From Leifsonia sp. Leaf336 (lineage in GTDB: Bacteria; Actinomycetota; Actinomycetes; Actinomycetales; Microbacteriaceae), in NCBI RefSeq assembly GCF_001423695.1, contig NZ_LMOZ01000001.1:1-64000 (forward strand): a DNA stretch of 64,000 bases, in the 5' to 3' direction. The position numbers and the translations under genes were made by a program. Below are positions 45,058 to 53,938 of the stretch, one piece after another; the stretch's first letter is position 1; every line of letters starts with the position of its first letter. The notes beneath the pieces are model-generated. The model was not told the origin of the DNA. It did no database searches and saw only the letters and a program-made list of their open reading frames with translations.

Positions 45058-45794
45058 CCGTCCATCCTAAGTTTCAGCCGGGCACCGTTCAGCGACGCGG
45101 CGTCGGCGTTCCACAGCGCCACCACCTCGTCGCCGAGCCGCGCCTCCAGCCCCGCGAGCGTTTTCACCACGAAGACCACCGCGGCCGACTGGGGCGCCTG
45201 CTTCGCGAAGCCCTGCGCGACCGCGCGCGTCCAGGCGTCGGCGGCCGCCTTGGCCGCGGCGTAGTTCGCGCCGCCGGCGTACGGCGAGTCGACGGCGGTG
45301 GAGGACACGATCGCCAGCCGGCCGGCGGGCGACGCGATCAGGTCGTCGTAGAACACCCGCGTGGTGTTGCGCAGGGTGCGGAAGCCGCGCTCCAGGAACT
45401 CCCAGTCCTCGTCGCTCTGGCCGGCGATCCCGCCGCCGCCGCGCCAGCCTCCGACCAGGTGCACCAGGCCGTCGATCCGGCCGAACTTGAGGTGGATGCG
45501 CATGGCGAGTTCGGCCACCGCGTCGCGGTCCGCGAGGTCGCACACGCGGGTGTCGACGCCGGGCACGGCGTCGGCCAGCGCCTCAAGGGCCTCCTGCCGG
45601 GTGCCGACCGCGAGAACGGTCGCGCCCGCTGCCGTGAGCGCGCGCGCCACGGCCTCCCCCGACGCGCTCGTCGCGCCGGCGATCAGCACCAGCCGCCCGG
45701 CGAGCACGCCGTCCTCCTTCGTGCTCATCGCCGACGCCGGCCCGGTCTCTTCGGGTGAGAACCGGGCCGACGTCGAACCCTCCTGATCCGTCAC
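45054..45794 (-). CDS. Short-chain dehydrogenase/reductase in DUF6421 operon
   Basis: A 246-residue SDR. The NAD(P)-binding loop reads LIAGATSASGEAVARAL, a variant of TGxxxGxG. The catalytic Ser is in LAIVSSTAVDSP and the YxxxK in GGANYAAAKAAADAW. GTG 45794 is chosen because it overlaps the upstream stop by four bases (GTGA), as the next junction does. ATG 45728 would remove 22 N-terminal residues outside the Rossmann fold and is also possible. The substrate is unknown; co-translation with DUF6421 and threonine aldolase implies a linked role. Confidence 0.8.
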   Translation of the reverse strand: MTDQEGSTSARFSPEETGPASAMSTKEDGVLAGRLVLIAGATSASGEAVARALTAAGATVLAVGTRQEALEALADAVPGVDTRVCDLADRDAVAELAMRIHLKFGRIDGLVHLVGGWRGGGGIAGQSDEDWEFLERGFRTLRNTTRVFYDDLIASPAGRLAIVSSTAVDSPYAGGANYAAAKAAADAWTRAVAQGFAKQAPQSAAVVFVVKTLAGLEARLGDEVVALWNADAASLNGARLKLRMDG

Positions 45795-47236
45795 GCCGCG
45801 TCCGTGGTGCCGGTGATCCCCGAGGTGGACTCGATGACGGCAGCCATCTTCTTGTTGAGCGCCTCGTAGAACATCGACAGGGGGAACTCGTCGTCCAGCA
45901 CGGCGTCGGTGTAACCCTTCGGCGCGCCCGAGAGGATCTCGTCGGAGAGCCCGCGCGCCCAGTTGGAGGCCGGGTGCGGCGTGACCGTCTCGGTGAGCAT
46001 CGCGTACGCGGCGAGCCAGTGCGCCACCTTCGGGCGGTCGATGGAGCGCCAGTACAGCTCGTTGATCCGGTCGCTGAGCGCCACGACCACGTCGGGCACG
46101 TCCTCCCAGTCGATGGTGAGCTGCGTGTCGGTCCAGTGCAGCACGTCGTGCTGGTGCATCCACGCGAACAGCAGCTGGCCGCCGAGCCCGTCGTAGTTGC
46201 GCACGCGGCTGCCGGTGATGGCGAACCGGAAGATGCGGTCGAAGATCACCGCGTACTGCACGAGCTTCGCGTGGTCGCGGATCTCGCGCTGCACCTCCGA
46301 CAGCTCCGAGTCGGGGAGGGCGCCGAGCTCGCGCTGCAGCCGCACCGACTCGCGGAACGCGGTCAGGTCGCACCGCAGCTCCTCGAGCGAGTAGAGGAAG
46401 AACGGCATCCGCTGCTTGATCATGAAGGGATCGAACGGCAGGTCGCCGCGCATGTGGCTGCGGTCGTGGATGATGTCCCACATCACGAAGGTCTCCTCCG
46501 TGAGGTGCTGGTCGTCCAGCATCCGCGCCGCGTCCTCCGGCAGCTCGAGCTTGGTGATCTCGGCGGCGGCACGCACGACGCGGCGGTAGCGGGCGGCCTC
46601 GCGGTCCTGGAAGATCGCTCCCCAGGTGAACTGCGGGATCTCGCGCATCGCGACGGTCTCCGGGAACAGCACGGCGGAGTTGGTGTCGTAGCCGGGCGTG
46701 AAGTCCACGAAGCGCAGTGCGACGAACAGCTTGTTGCCGTAGTCGCCGGCCTCGAGCGCCGCGACGAAGTCGGGCCAGATGACCTCGACGAGCACGGCCT
46801 CCACGAGGCGGTTCGTGCTGCCGTTCTGCGTGTACATCGGGAAGACCACCAGGTGGCCGAGCCCGTCGACGCGGTGCTGCTGCGGCTGGAACTCGTTCAG
46901 CGCGTCGAGGAAATCGGGCACTCCGAAGCCTTCGTCGGCCCAGCGGGCGAAGTCCCGCTGCAGCGCGGCGAGGTACGACGCGTCGTGCGGGAAGAACGGT
47001 GCGAGCTCGGCGACCGCCTCCACAATTGCGGCGGTGTGCTCGGCGGCGGCGGGCTTGTCGGAGTCCTGCTCGACCGAGCCGTCCTTGACCTGGAGGGCCT
47101 GGAGGGAGGTCGCCGCTGCTTTGAGACGCAGCCAGGCGGGATGCGTCGCGACCGCGCGCACCGAGCGGCCGTCCTCGACGACCTCGGGCTCCCCGACAAT
47201 GGCTCCTGCAGTGAACTGCGGGACGAATTGAGACAT
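45791..47236 (-). CDS. DUF6421 family protein
   Basis: A 481-residue soluble protein that matches my memory of DUF6421, an actinobacterial family with no known function. It is largely helical and rich in aromatic and His residues, notably MWDIIHDRSHMRGDLPFDP and LFAWMHQHDVLHWTDTQL, which could form a metal site. ATG 47236 has GGGAGG at six bases. It heads an operon with an SDR and threonine aldolase, all joined by four-base overlaps, which suggests an enzyme or carrier for amino-acid-related chemistry; this is inference. Confidence 0.8.
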   Translation of the reverse strand: MSQFVPQFTAGAIVGEPEVVEDGRSVRAVATHPAWLRLKAAATSLQALQVKDGSVEQDSDKPAAAEHTAAIVEAVAELAPFFPHDASYLAALQRDFARWADEGFGVPDFLDALNEFQPQQHRVDGLGHLVVFPMYTQNGSTNRLVEAVLVEVIWPDFVAALEAGDYGNKLFVALRFVDFTPGYDTNSAVLFPETVAMREIPQFTWGAIFQDREAARYRRVVRAAAEITKLELPEDAARMLDDQHLTEETFVMWDIIHDRSHMRGDLPFDPFMIKQRMPFFLYSLEELRCDLTAFRESVRLQRELGALPDSELSEVQREIRDHAKLVQYAVIFDRIFRFAITGSRVRNYDGLGGQLLFAWMHQHDVLHWTDTQLTIDWEDVPDVVVALSDRINELYWRSIDRPKVAHWLAAYAMLTETVTPHPASNWARGLSDEILSGAPKGYTDAVLDDEFPLSMFYEALNKKMAAVIESTSGITGTTDAA

Positions 47237-47407
47237 GACGAACCTCCCGTCGTGCGATCGGCCGCGGTCGCGGCGGTGCGATGGGCGCGCCGGTGCGCAC
47301 CCATCTTTCGAGCCTAACCGCGCAGACCGGACGATTCTTTGACAGTTTCGACGGAAACATGCGCGCGTCGGCTCTTTCACGCACGAATCCATCGTGATGG
47401 TCCTCGC

Positions 47408-47413
47408 TAGAGT
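47408..47413 (+). promoter_or_regulatory. -10 box of leaderless promoter
   Basis: TAGAGT six bases before GTG 47420. Confidence 0.5.
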
Positions 47414-47419
47414 GCTGTC

Positions 47420-48172
47420 GTGACCACCGCGCGCGACGTCCAGGAGGCGCTCTCCGCCCTCGCCGACCCGGAGGACGCCGCCTTCTTGCAACGCTTCTTC
47501 AAGACCGGTCCGGGGCAGTACGGCGAGGGCGACGTGTTCATCGGCGTGCGCGTGCCGCAGATCCGGACGGTCGCCCAGCGGTTCGCGGGCCTCCCGCTGA
47601 CGGAGGTGCGGGTGCTGCTCGACAGCCCCGTGCACGAGCACCGCCTGGCCGGTCTCATCCTCCTGAACGCGGCCTTCGCTTGCGCGAGCAGCGCCCGTCA
47701 TCGGGACGACGCGGAGCGCGAACGCCTCGCCGCCTTCTACCTGGAGGCCGTGCGCGCCGGCCGCGTGAACAACTGGGATCTCGTCGACGCCTCCGCCGAG
47801 TTCGTCCTCGGCGAGTACCTCGTGGACCGGCCGCGCGACCTGCTCGACGAGCTCGCGGCCAGTCCCGTGCTCTGGGAGCGCCGTGTCGCCGTGCTGGCGA
47901 CGTTCGCCTTCATCAAGCACGGTGACGCGTCGACGACGCTGGAGCTCGCCGCGCGGCTGCTGGACGATCCGGAAGACCTCATGCACAAAGCGGTCGGGTG
48001 GATGCTGCGCGAGACCGGCAAGCGCGTCGACCGTGCACTGCTCCTCGCCTTCCTCGACGCGCACGCCGCGCGGATGCCGCGCACGATGCTCTCGTACGCG
48101 ACCGAGCACCTCGATGCGGAGACCCGCGCGGCGTATCGGGCGGTGCCGCGGGAGGCGCGGCGCCGCCGTTAG
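47420..48172 (+). CDS. AlkD-like DNA alkylation repair protein
   Basis: A 250-residue all-helical HEAT-like repeat protein of the AlkC/AlkD family, which excises N3- and N7-alkylated purines without flipping the base. Family motifs are VRVPQIRTVAQRF, GRVNNWDLVDASAEFVLGEY, WERRVAVLATFAFIKHGD and HKAVGWMLRETGKR, which hold the conserved Trp, Asp and Arg residues of the DNA-binding groove. The message is probably leaderless. Its stop overlaps the stop of the convergent gene at 48169 by two bases. Confidence 0.88.
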   Translation: MTTARDVQEALSALADPEDAAFLQRFFKTGPGQYGEGDVFIGVRVPQIRTVAQRFAGLPLTEVRVLLDSPVHEHRLAGLILLNAAFACASSARHRDDAERERLAAFYLEAVRAGRVNNWDLVDASAEFVLGEYLVDRPRDLLDELAASPVLWERRVAVLATFAFIKHGDASTTLELAARLLDDPEDLMHKAVGWMLRETGKRVDRALLLAFLDAHAARMPRTMLSYATEHLDAETRAAYRAVPREARRRR

Positions 48173-48474
48173 GTGTCGTTCGGCCGCTGGCCTCCCGGAC
48201 TGCGCTCGGCGACGATCGAGACGTCGAGTTCCTCCGGCGCGGGCAGGTCGCCCGAGTCGTCCGGGCCTCCCGTGCCGGGCCGCAGCGCTGTAGCGTCGGA
48301 CGACTCGCGCTGCCGCACCTCGGTCTCACGCTCGCTGCCGGGACTGTACGAGCGATCCTTGGCCGTCTGCTCCGCATCGTCCGACGTCGCGTCGGCATCG
48401 GCCGCCGCGCCGGCGTCGTCGCGCCCGGTCGCCTCGTCGTTCCCCGACGCCCGGTGCCGCGCGTGCGAACTCAT
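48169..48474 (-). CDS. Small disordered acidic protein coupled to SRPBCC gene
   Basis: A 101-residue protein rich in Asp, Glu, Ser, Gly and Pro, without helix-forming hydrophobic stretches, so probably disordered. I do not recognise it. Its ATG overlaps the stop of the SRPBCC gene (ATGA), which supports that it is real despite its plain composition. It may be a partner or a non-globular extension made separately. Confidence 0.6.
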   Translation of the reverse strand: MSSHARHRASGNDEATGRDDAGAAADADATSDDAEQTAKDRSYSPGSERETEVRQRESSDATALRPGTGGPDDSGDLPAPEELDVSIVAERSPGGQRPNDT

Positions 48475-48938
48475 GCGTGGCCGCCCGCGTTGACGTCGCC
48501 GCGCCACGACCCGGTTTCGACGGGCTGCGCCTCGATGAACTCCTTGAAGTTGCGGAGGTCCTTCTTGACGGCGTGGTCGTCGAGGCCGAAGACGGCGCCG
48601 ACCTTCTCGACCACGTCTCCCGGCTGCCAGTCCAACTGCACGGTCACGCGGGTGGAGGTGTCGGAGAGCCGGTGGAAGGTCACCACTCCGGCGTGCACGA
48701 CGTCTCCGGCGACGCTCTTCCAGGCGACCCGCTCGTCGGGGTGCTGCTCGCTGATGACCGTGTCGAACTCCCGGGTCGCACCGCCGATCGTCACGTGCCA
48801 GTGGTTGGTGGTGTCGTCGACCTGGCGGATCTCGTCGACCTCGTCCAGGAACCGCGGGAAGCTCTCGAACTGCGTCCACTGGTTGTAGGCGGTCGTCACG
48901 GGCACGTCGACGTCGATGCTCTCGGTTACTTCGGCCAT
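48471..48938 (-). CDS. SRPBCC (START-like) domain protein
   Basis: A 155-residue helix-grip protein of the polyketide-cyclase/dehydrase 2 type. VTESIDVDVPVTTAYNQWTQ and FESFPRFLDEVDEIRQVDDT start the fold; WHVTIGGATREFDTVISEQH and RVTVQLDWQPGDVVEKVGAV complete the cavity strands and final helix. These proteins bind small hydrophobic ligands or stabilise membrane proteins. ATG 48938 has GAGGAG upstream. It is coupled to the disordered protein at 48169. Confidence 0.85.
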   Translation of the reverse strand: MAEVTESIDVDVPVTTAYNQWTQFESFPRFLDEVDEIRQVDDTTNHWHVTIGGATREFDTVISEQHPDERVAWKSVAGDVVHAGVVTFHRLSDTSTRVTVQLDWQPGDVVEKVGAVFGLDDHAVKKDLRNFKEFIEAQPVETGSWRGDVNAGGHA

Positions 48939-49079
48939 GATTCGGCTCCTCTCGGGGGTGGTTTCCGATCCGGCGCCGACGCTAGGCCTGCGCAGGCGGC
49001 CGATCGAGGGGTCGACAGCGGCACGCGTTGGTGGGAAGAGCCCCGGCGATCGGCGCGGCCGACCTGGGATGATGGAGGA

Positions 49080-49976
49080 ATGGCAAGAACCGTTCGTGGC
49101 GCACGCGTCCTGATCACCGGCGCTGCTTCCGGCATGGGGCGGCTCTACGCCGAGCGCGCCGTCTTGGAGGGCGCCCGAGCCGTCGTGCTGTGGGACCGCG
49201 ACGCGGCGGGGCTCACCCGCCTCGCCGACCGGCTCCGAACGGAAGTCCTCACCGGCCGTACGGCGACGGCCTGGGGCGCGCCGGCGGGGTCGCCCAGCTC
49301 TGCGAACGGGAGGTCGGGCACGAGCATCCACCCGTATACGGTCGACCTCGGCGAGCTCGGAGGGATCGCGCAGGCAGCACAGTCGGTGCGCAAGGAGCTC
49401 GGCGGCGTCGACGTGCTCATCAACAACGCCGGGATCGTTCGGGGCAAGTACTTCTGGGAGCACGACAACGGCGACGACACCCGCGCGACGATGCAGGTCA
49501 ACGCGCTCGCGCCGATGTACACGACCCGGGAGTTCCTGCCCGCGATGATCGCGAGCTCCCGCGAGGCGCGCATCGTCAACATCGCGTCGGCGGCCGGCAC
49601 CCTCGCCAACCCGAGGATGAGCGTCTACGCCGCCAGCAAGTGGGCGGTGATCGGGTGGAGCGACAGCCTCCGCATCGAACTGGACCAACAGGGTTTCGGG
49701 CACGTCAAGGTCACGACGGTCGCGCCGAGCTACATCGACACGGGGATGTTCGAGGGAGCCCGCGGCCCCCTCCTTACGCCTGTGCTGACGCCGGAGTACG
49801 TCGTGGACCGGGTCTGGAAGGCCATGCTGGCGGGCAAGCCGATGCTGATGCTTCCCTGGTCGGTCGGGCTGGCGAAGACGTTGAAGGGCGTTCTGCCGGT
49901 GAGGGTGTGGGACCTGCTCGCCGACCGCGTCTTCGGCGTCTACACCTCGATGGACGAGTTCACCGGGCGACCGTAG
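49080..49976 (+). CDS. Short-chain dehydrogenase/reductase
   Basis: A 298-residue SDR with NAD(P) loop VLITGAASGMGRLYAERAV, DVLINNAGIVRG, catalytic Ser in IVNIASAAGTLANP and Tyr-Lys in VYAASKWAVIGW. The C-terminal part (LPWSVGLAKTLKGVLPVRVW) is amphipathic, as in membrane-associated retinol-dehydrogenase-like SDRs. A Gly/Ser/Ala-rich insert near residues 60-80 is unusual. GGAGGA abuts the ATG. The substrate is unknown. Confidence 0.88.
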   Translation: MARTVRGARVLITGAASGMGRLYAERAVLEGARAVVLWDRDAAGLTRLADRLRTEVLTGRTATAWGAPAGSPSSANGRSGTSIHPYTVDLGELGGIAQAAQSVRKELGGVDVLINNAGIVRGKYFWEHDNGDDTRATMQVNALAPMYTTREFLPAMIASSREARIVNIASAAGTLANPRMSVYAASKWAVIGWSDSLRIELDQQGFGHVKVTTVAPSYIDTGMFEGARGPLLTPVLTPEYVVDRVWKAMLAGKPMLMLPWSVGLAKTLKGVLPVRVWDLLADRVFGVYTSMDEFTGRP

Positions 49977-50009
49977 CCGCCCGGCGGTGGCATTCGCGGC
50001 GCCGCGGAG

Positions 50010-50906
50010 TCACGCCCAGCGGCGGTTCGCCCACCGCTCGAAGAGACCGACCAGCGAGTCGGTGAGCTTGCCGAGGATCGCCAGCAGGATGATCGCGAGG
50101 AACAGCCGGTCGGTGCGTCCGTTGTTCTGCGAGTCGCTGAGCAGGAACCCGAGCCCCATCGACGAAGCGATCAGCTCGGCGGCCACCAGGAACAGCCAGG
50201 CCTGGGCCAGCGCGAGGCGGAGCCCCGAGATGACCGCAGGGAGCACCGACGGGAGCTGGACCGTCGTGAACAGGCGCACGCCGCCCAGGCCGAACGCGCG
50301 CCCGGCCTCCACCAGCTGGCGGTCGACGTGCCGGAGCGCCGCGGCCACCGTGGTGTAGACGGGGAAGAAGGCGCCGATCGCGATGAGGATGATCTTCGAG
50401 TCCTCGCCGATCTTGAACCAGAGGATCAGCAAGGGCACCCAGGCCAGCGACGGCACCGCGCGGATGGCACCGAGGGTCGGGCTGAAGAGGATGTCACCCA
50501 GGCGCGAGAGGCCGACCACGGCGCCGAACCCCAGGCCGAGGGCGGCGCCGATCGCGAAGCCGATCAGCACGCGCTGGGTGGAGATGGCGATGTAGAGGCC
50601 GAGGAGGCCGCGCTGCGCGAGATCGACGGCAGCGTCGACGACCATCGCAGGGGTGGGCAGCTGCGACGACGTGAACGCGCCGGAGGTGGACGCGAGCTGC
50701 CAGATCACCAGGAGTGCGACCGGGATGAGGGCGCCTCCGACCACACGCACCCAACGCCGCGACAGCAACGACGCGCGGCCGCCGGCCGTGGTCGGCCCAG
50801 GCTCCCGAGGGGCCTCGCGTGTGACAGAGGTCGACGCGAGGCCCTCCCCGGGGCCGCCGACGACGATCAGCGGACCGTCGCGGTCAGGAGCGTTCTGGTA
50901 CGACAA
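50010..50906 (-). CDS. ABC transporter permease, sulfonate/nitrate/taurine type
   Basis: A 298-residue permease of the SsuC/TauC/NrtB family with six membrane helices after a 50-residue polar N-terminus. The EAA loop that contacts the ATPase is VEAGRAFGLGGVRLFTTVQL. It is the last gene of a three-gene minus-strand unit with the ATPase at 52064 and the binding protein at 50913, and follows the latter by six bases. Confidence 0.9.
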   Translation of the reverse strand: MSYQNAPDRDGPLIVVGGPGEGLASTSVTREAPREPGPTTAGGRASLLSRRWVRVVGGALIPVALLVIWQLASTSGAFTSSQLPTPAMVVDAAVDLAQRGLLGLYIAISTQRVLIGFAIGAALGLGFGAVVGLSRLGDILFSPTLGAIRAVPSLAWVPLLILWFKIGEDSKIILIAIGAFFPVYTTVAAALRHVDRQLVEAGRAFGLGGVRLFTTVQLPSVLPAVISGLRLALAQAWLFLVAAELIASSMGLGFLLSDSQNNGRTDRLFLAIILLAILGKLTDSLVGLFERWANRRWA

Positions 50907-50912
50907 GCGCGA

Positions 50913-51950
50913 TCAGCCGCCGATCGCGCTCGGGTCGGCCTTCTTGGCGAAGGACGGGTCGAGGAGGGAGTCGAGCGCCGTGTCGATGTCCTTCTGCGTG
51001 CGCACGTCGCCTGACTGCACGAAGATGGGGCCGACCTTCTTGAGCACCTTCAGCTGGGCGCTACCGGGGACGTTCGACACATCGAGGTTGGTGCGCTGCG
51101 TGATCACCGTCGTCGCGACGGCCGGGTCGATGCCGGCGACCTCGGCGAGGATTTGGGCGGTCTCGTCCTTGTGCTTCAACGCCCAGGCGCGCGCGTACTC
51201 GTACGTGTTCACGACCGTCTGAGCGACGTCGGGCTTCGACGTGAGGAACGACTCCGTCGCGTTGAGGAACCCGTAGGTGTTGAAGGCGACGTTGCGATAG
51301 ATCAGCTTCGCCCCGGACTTCTCGGCGTTCGCCATGATCGGGTCGAGCCCGCTCCAGGCCTGCACCGAGCCGCCCTGCAGGGCCGCCCAGCCGTCGGCGT
51401 GCTGGAGGTTCTGGATCGTGACGTCGCTCGCGGACAGGCCGTTGGCCTCCAGCGCCTGCAGCAGGAAGAAGTAGGGATCGGTTCCCTTCGTCGCCGCGAT
51501 CTGCTTGCCCTTCAGCTGCGCGACGGAGGTGATGTCGGAGTTCGGGCCGACCACGATCGCCGACCACTCGGGCTGCGAGAAGATGTCGATGGTCTTGATG
51601 TCCGAGCCGTTCGCCCGTGCGAGCAAGGCGGCGGAACCCGCGGTCGAGCCGACGTCGATCGCGCCGGAGCGCAGTGCCTCGTTGGCCTTGTTCGAGCCGG
51701 CGGACTGCACCCAGTTGACGGTGATGTTCTGCTTCTTGAGCGCCTTCTCGAGCCAGCCCTCCTTCTTGATGACCAGGCTCAGCGGGTTGTAGGTGGCGAA
51801 GTCGATGTTGAGGGTGCCGCCCTCGGTGACGCCGGCCGAGCTGGTCGAGCCCGAGGCGGAGCCTTCGCCGGCGACGCAGCCCGAGAGCAGCAGAGCGGCG
51901 GAGGCCGCGAGCGCGGCGACAGCGGTGACGATCGTGGGTCTGCGGTGCAT
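50913..51950 (-). CDS. ABC transporter substrate-binding lipoprotein, sulfonate/nitrate type
   Basis: A 345-residue lipoprotein with lipobox LLLSGC and a Ser/Gly linker. The solute-binding domain is of the SsuA/TauA type: NIDFATYNPLSLVIKKEGWL, EALRSGAIDVGSTAGSAALL, IVVGPNSDITSVAQLKGKQI and WSGLDPIMANAEKSGAKLIY. These proteins bind aliphatic sulfonates, taurine, nitrate or thiamine precursors; the ligand is not decided by sequence. ATG 51950 has AGAGG ten bases upstream. Confidence 0.9.
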   Translation of the reverse strand: MHRRPTIVTAVAALAASAALLLSGCVAGEGSASGSTSSAGVTEGGTLNIDFATYNPLSLVIKKEGWLEKALKKQNITVNWVQSAGSNKANEALRSGAIDVGSTAGSAALLARANGSDIKTIDIFSQPEWSAIVVGPNSDITSVAQLKGKQIAATKGTDPYFFLLQALEANGLSASDVTIQNLQHADGWAALQGGSVQAWSGLDPIMANAEKSGAKLIYRNVAFNTYGFLNATESFLTSKPDVAQTVVNTYEYARAWALKHKDETAQILAEVAGIDPAVATTVITQRTNLDVSNVPGSAQLKVLKKVGPIFVQSGDVRTQKDIDTALDSLLDPSFAKKADPSAIGG

Positions 51951-52063
51951 GTTCGGGATGCCTCTCGGTTCTGGTGATGTCTGGTGAGTGCGGCTCGGAG
52001 GTGCTGTGGGTCGAGCCTCGCGGATGCGCCGCCGCAACGGAGGCGATCCGATGGATCTGTGGA

Positions 52064-52912
52064 TCAGTAGGGGAAGACCGGGATCGTGGAGGACTGCGCG
52101 TCCTCCAGTGCTCGGCCGTGCCGGTCGATGCCGAGGCCGTCGAGCAGTTCCGCGCGCAATTCCGCCAGCGCGGCCGACCCGCGGTCGCGGGGGCGTGCGC
52201 CGGGGACGGTCACGACGCGACGGATGGTCGCGCCCTCCCGTCCGTCCTCGCCGCCCAGCAGGATGATGCGGTCGGCGAGCTGGAGGGCCTCGTCGACGTC
52301 GTGCGTCACGAGGAGGATCGTCGTCGGGGCGGTGGCGTGCACCTCGAGCAGGAGGTCCTGCATCCGGAGTCGCGTCAGCGCGTCGAGGGCGCCGAACGGC
52401 TCGTCCAGGAGCAGGACGCCGGGGTTGCGGGCGAGCGCGCGAGCGAGGGAGGCCCGCTGGGCCATACCGCCGGAGACCTCCCGGGGGCGCAGGGCGGCCG
52501 AGGCTCCCAGCCCGACGAGCTCGAGGAGCCGCGCGACGCGCTGGGCGCCTTCCGATCGCTCGAGCCCGCGCGGGAGGCCGAGCGCGACGTTGTCGGCGAG
52601 GGAGCGCCAGGGGAGCAGGCGCGGTTCCTGGAAGCCGACGGCGCACCGTGCGTCGATGCCCGCGACAGGGGTGCCGTCGATGCGGGCCGATCCGGCGGTC
52701 GGGGCGTCGAGCCCGCCGGCGATGCGCAGCAGCGTCGACTTGCCGCAGCCGCTCGCGCCGAGGATCGCCACGACCTCGCCCGCGTCGATGGTCAACGAAA
52801 CGTCACGGAGGACGGTCCGCGACTCCGGGGCTGCGCCCTTCCGCCTCGGTGCCGCGAAGGCGCGACCGATCCCGGCGAACTCGACGGGATACGCGGACGA
52901 CGGAGAGACCAT
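52064..52912 (-). CDS. ABC transporter ATP-binding protein, sulfonate/nitrate type
   Basis: A 282-residue ATPase with Walker A ILGASGCGKSTLLRIAGG, Q-loop in AVGFQEPRLLPWRSLADNVA (typical of SsuB/TauB), signature SGGMAQRASLARALAR, Walker B VLLLDEPFGALDA and the H-switch LVTHDVDEAL. It would energise the permease at 50010. A 113-base gap separates it from the binding-protein gene. No Cys- or nitrogen-control site was recognised. ATG 52912 is chosen over the upstream in-frame ATG 52966. Confidence 0.92.
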   Translation of the reverse strand: MVSPSSAYPVEFAGIGRAFAAPRRKGAAPESRTVLRDVSLTIDAGEVVAILGASGCGKSTLLRIAGGLDAPTAGSARIDGTPVAGIDARCAVGFQEPRLLPWRSLADNVALGLPRGLERSEGAQRVARLLELVGLGASAALRPREVSGGMAQRASLARALARNPGVLLLDEPFGALDALTRLRMQDLLLEVHATAPTTILLVTHDVDEALQLADRIILLGGEDGREGATIRRVVTVPGARPRDRGSAALAELRAELLDGLGIDRHGRALEDAQSSTIPVFPY

Positions 52913-53028
52913 GGTGACTTCGACCGTATCGACAGTGGGCCAGCGGGTGATCCCCAGTCGCAACACCGCGTAACGAAACCGCCCGGATGCGGCGCTTCGG
53001 CGCTAGGGGCCGAGGAGCGCCGGGTCGG

Positions 53029-53874
53029 TCACCAGATCATCGGGCGGTCGTCGTCGTCCTCGACCTCGGCGGCCTCCGAGAGCTCCACGAGCACCGGGAC
53101 GTGGTCGCTGGGGGCGTCGCCCTTGCGCTCGTTGCGGTGGATGCTGGCGTCGACGACGCGATCGGCGAACGCCGCCGAACCGAGGATGAAGTCGATCCGC
53201 AGCCCTTCGTTGCGCGGGAAGCGCAGCTGCTTGTAGTCCCAGTAGGTGTAGCCGTCGGGAACGATCGGGCGCACGACGTCGGTCAGCCCGGCCTTCTCGA
53301 AGGCGGCGAACGCGGTGCGCTCCGGGGGCGAGATGTGAGTGGAGGCGCCGGGGACCAGGCTCGGGTCGCCGACGTCGGAGTCGAGCGGCGCGACGTTCCA
53401 GTCGCCCATCAGGGCGAGAGGCTGGTCGGGGTTCTCGCCCAGCCAGCGCTGCGTGTCGGCGGCGAGGGCGGCGAGCCAGTCGAGCTTGTAGACGTAGTGG
53501 GGATCGTCGAGCGCCCGCCCATTGGGCACGTACAGGCTCCACAGCCGGAGGCCGTCGACCGTCGCGCCGATCGCGCGCGCCTCCTTGGGCAGATCGGGGC
53601 CGTCGTGGTCTTTGAGGAAGCCGGGCATGTCGGGGAAGCCGATCTCGACGTCCTCGATCGGCAGCCGGGCCGCGATGGCCACGCCGTTCCACTGGTTCAG
53701 GCCGTGCAGCACGACCTCGTAGCCGGCCGCCTCGAAGGCTTCGTAGGGGAACTGCTCCGGCTTGCACTTGATCTCTTGCATGGCCAGCACATCGACGTCT
53801 TCGCGGACCATCCAGTCCACCACCCTCGCGACTCGGGTGCGGATGGAGTTCACATTCCAGGTGGCGACGCGCAT
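53029..53874 (-). CDS. xth: Exodeoxyribonuclease III / AP endonuclease
   Basis: A 281-residue EEP-fold nuclease that cuts at abasic sites and removes 3' blocking groups. RVATWNVNSIRTRV and MQEIKCKPEQFP hold the metal-binding Asn and Glu, LYVPNGRA the catalytic Tyr, GDWNVAPLDSDVGDP the Asp/Asn pair, RIDFILGS and DHVPV the final Asp-His. A TACGAT -10 box six bases before ATG 53874 implies a leaderless message. It diverges from pyrE with 64 bases between starts. Confidence 0.95.
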   Translation of the reverse strand: MRVATWNVNSIRTRVARVVDWMVREDVDVLAMQEIKCKPEQFPYEAFEAAGYEVVLHGLNQWNGVAIAARLPIEDVEIGFPDMPGFLKDHDGPDLPKEARAIGATVDGLRLWSLYVPNGRALDDPHYVYKLDWLAALAADTQRWLGENPDQPLALMGDWNVAPLDSDVGDPSLVPGASTHISPPERTAFAAFEKAGLTDVVRPIVPDGYTYWDYKQLRFPRNEGLRIDFILGSAAFADRVVDASIHRNERKGDAPSDHVPVLVELSEAAEVEDDDDRPMIW

Positions 53875-53880
53875 GCCCCG

Positions 53881-53886
53881 ATCGTA
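53881..53886 (-). promoter_or_regulatory. -10 box of leaderless promoter for xth
   Basis: TACGAT on the minus strand, six bases before ATG 53874. Confidence 0.5.
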
Positions 53887-53925
53887 TCGGCCGCCACCGA
53901 CCCGCTGCCGTGGGCAGGGTGCCCG

Positions 53926-53931
53926 TAGAAT
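53926..53931 (+). promoter_or_regulatory. -10 box of leaderless promoter for pyrE
   Basis: TAGAAT seven bases before GTG 53939; it overlaps the alternative ATG at 53930, which argues for the GTG start. Confidence 0.6.
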
Positions 53932-53938
53932 GTCAGAC

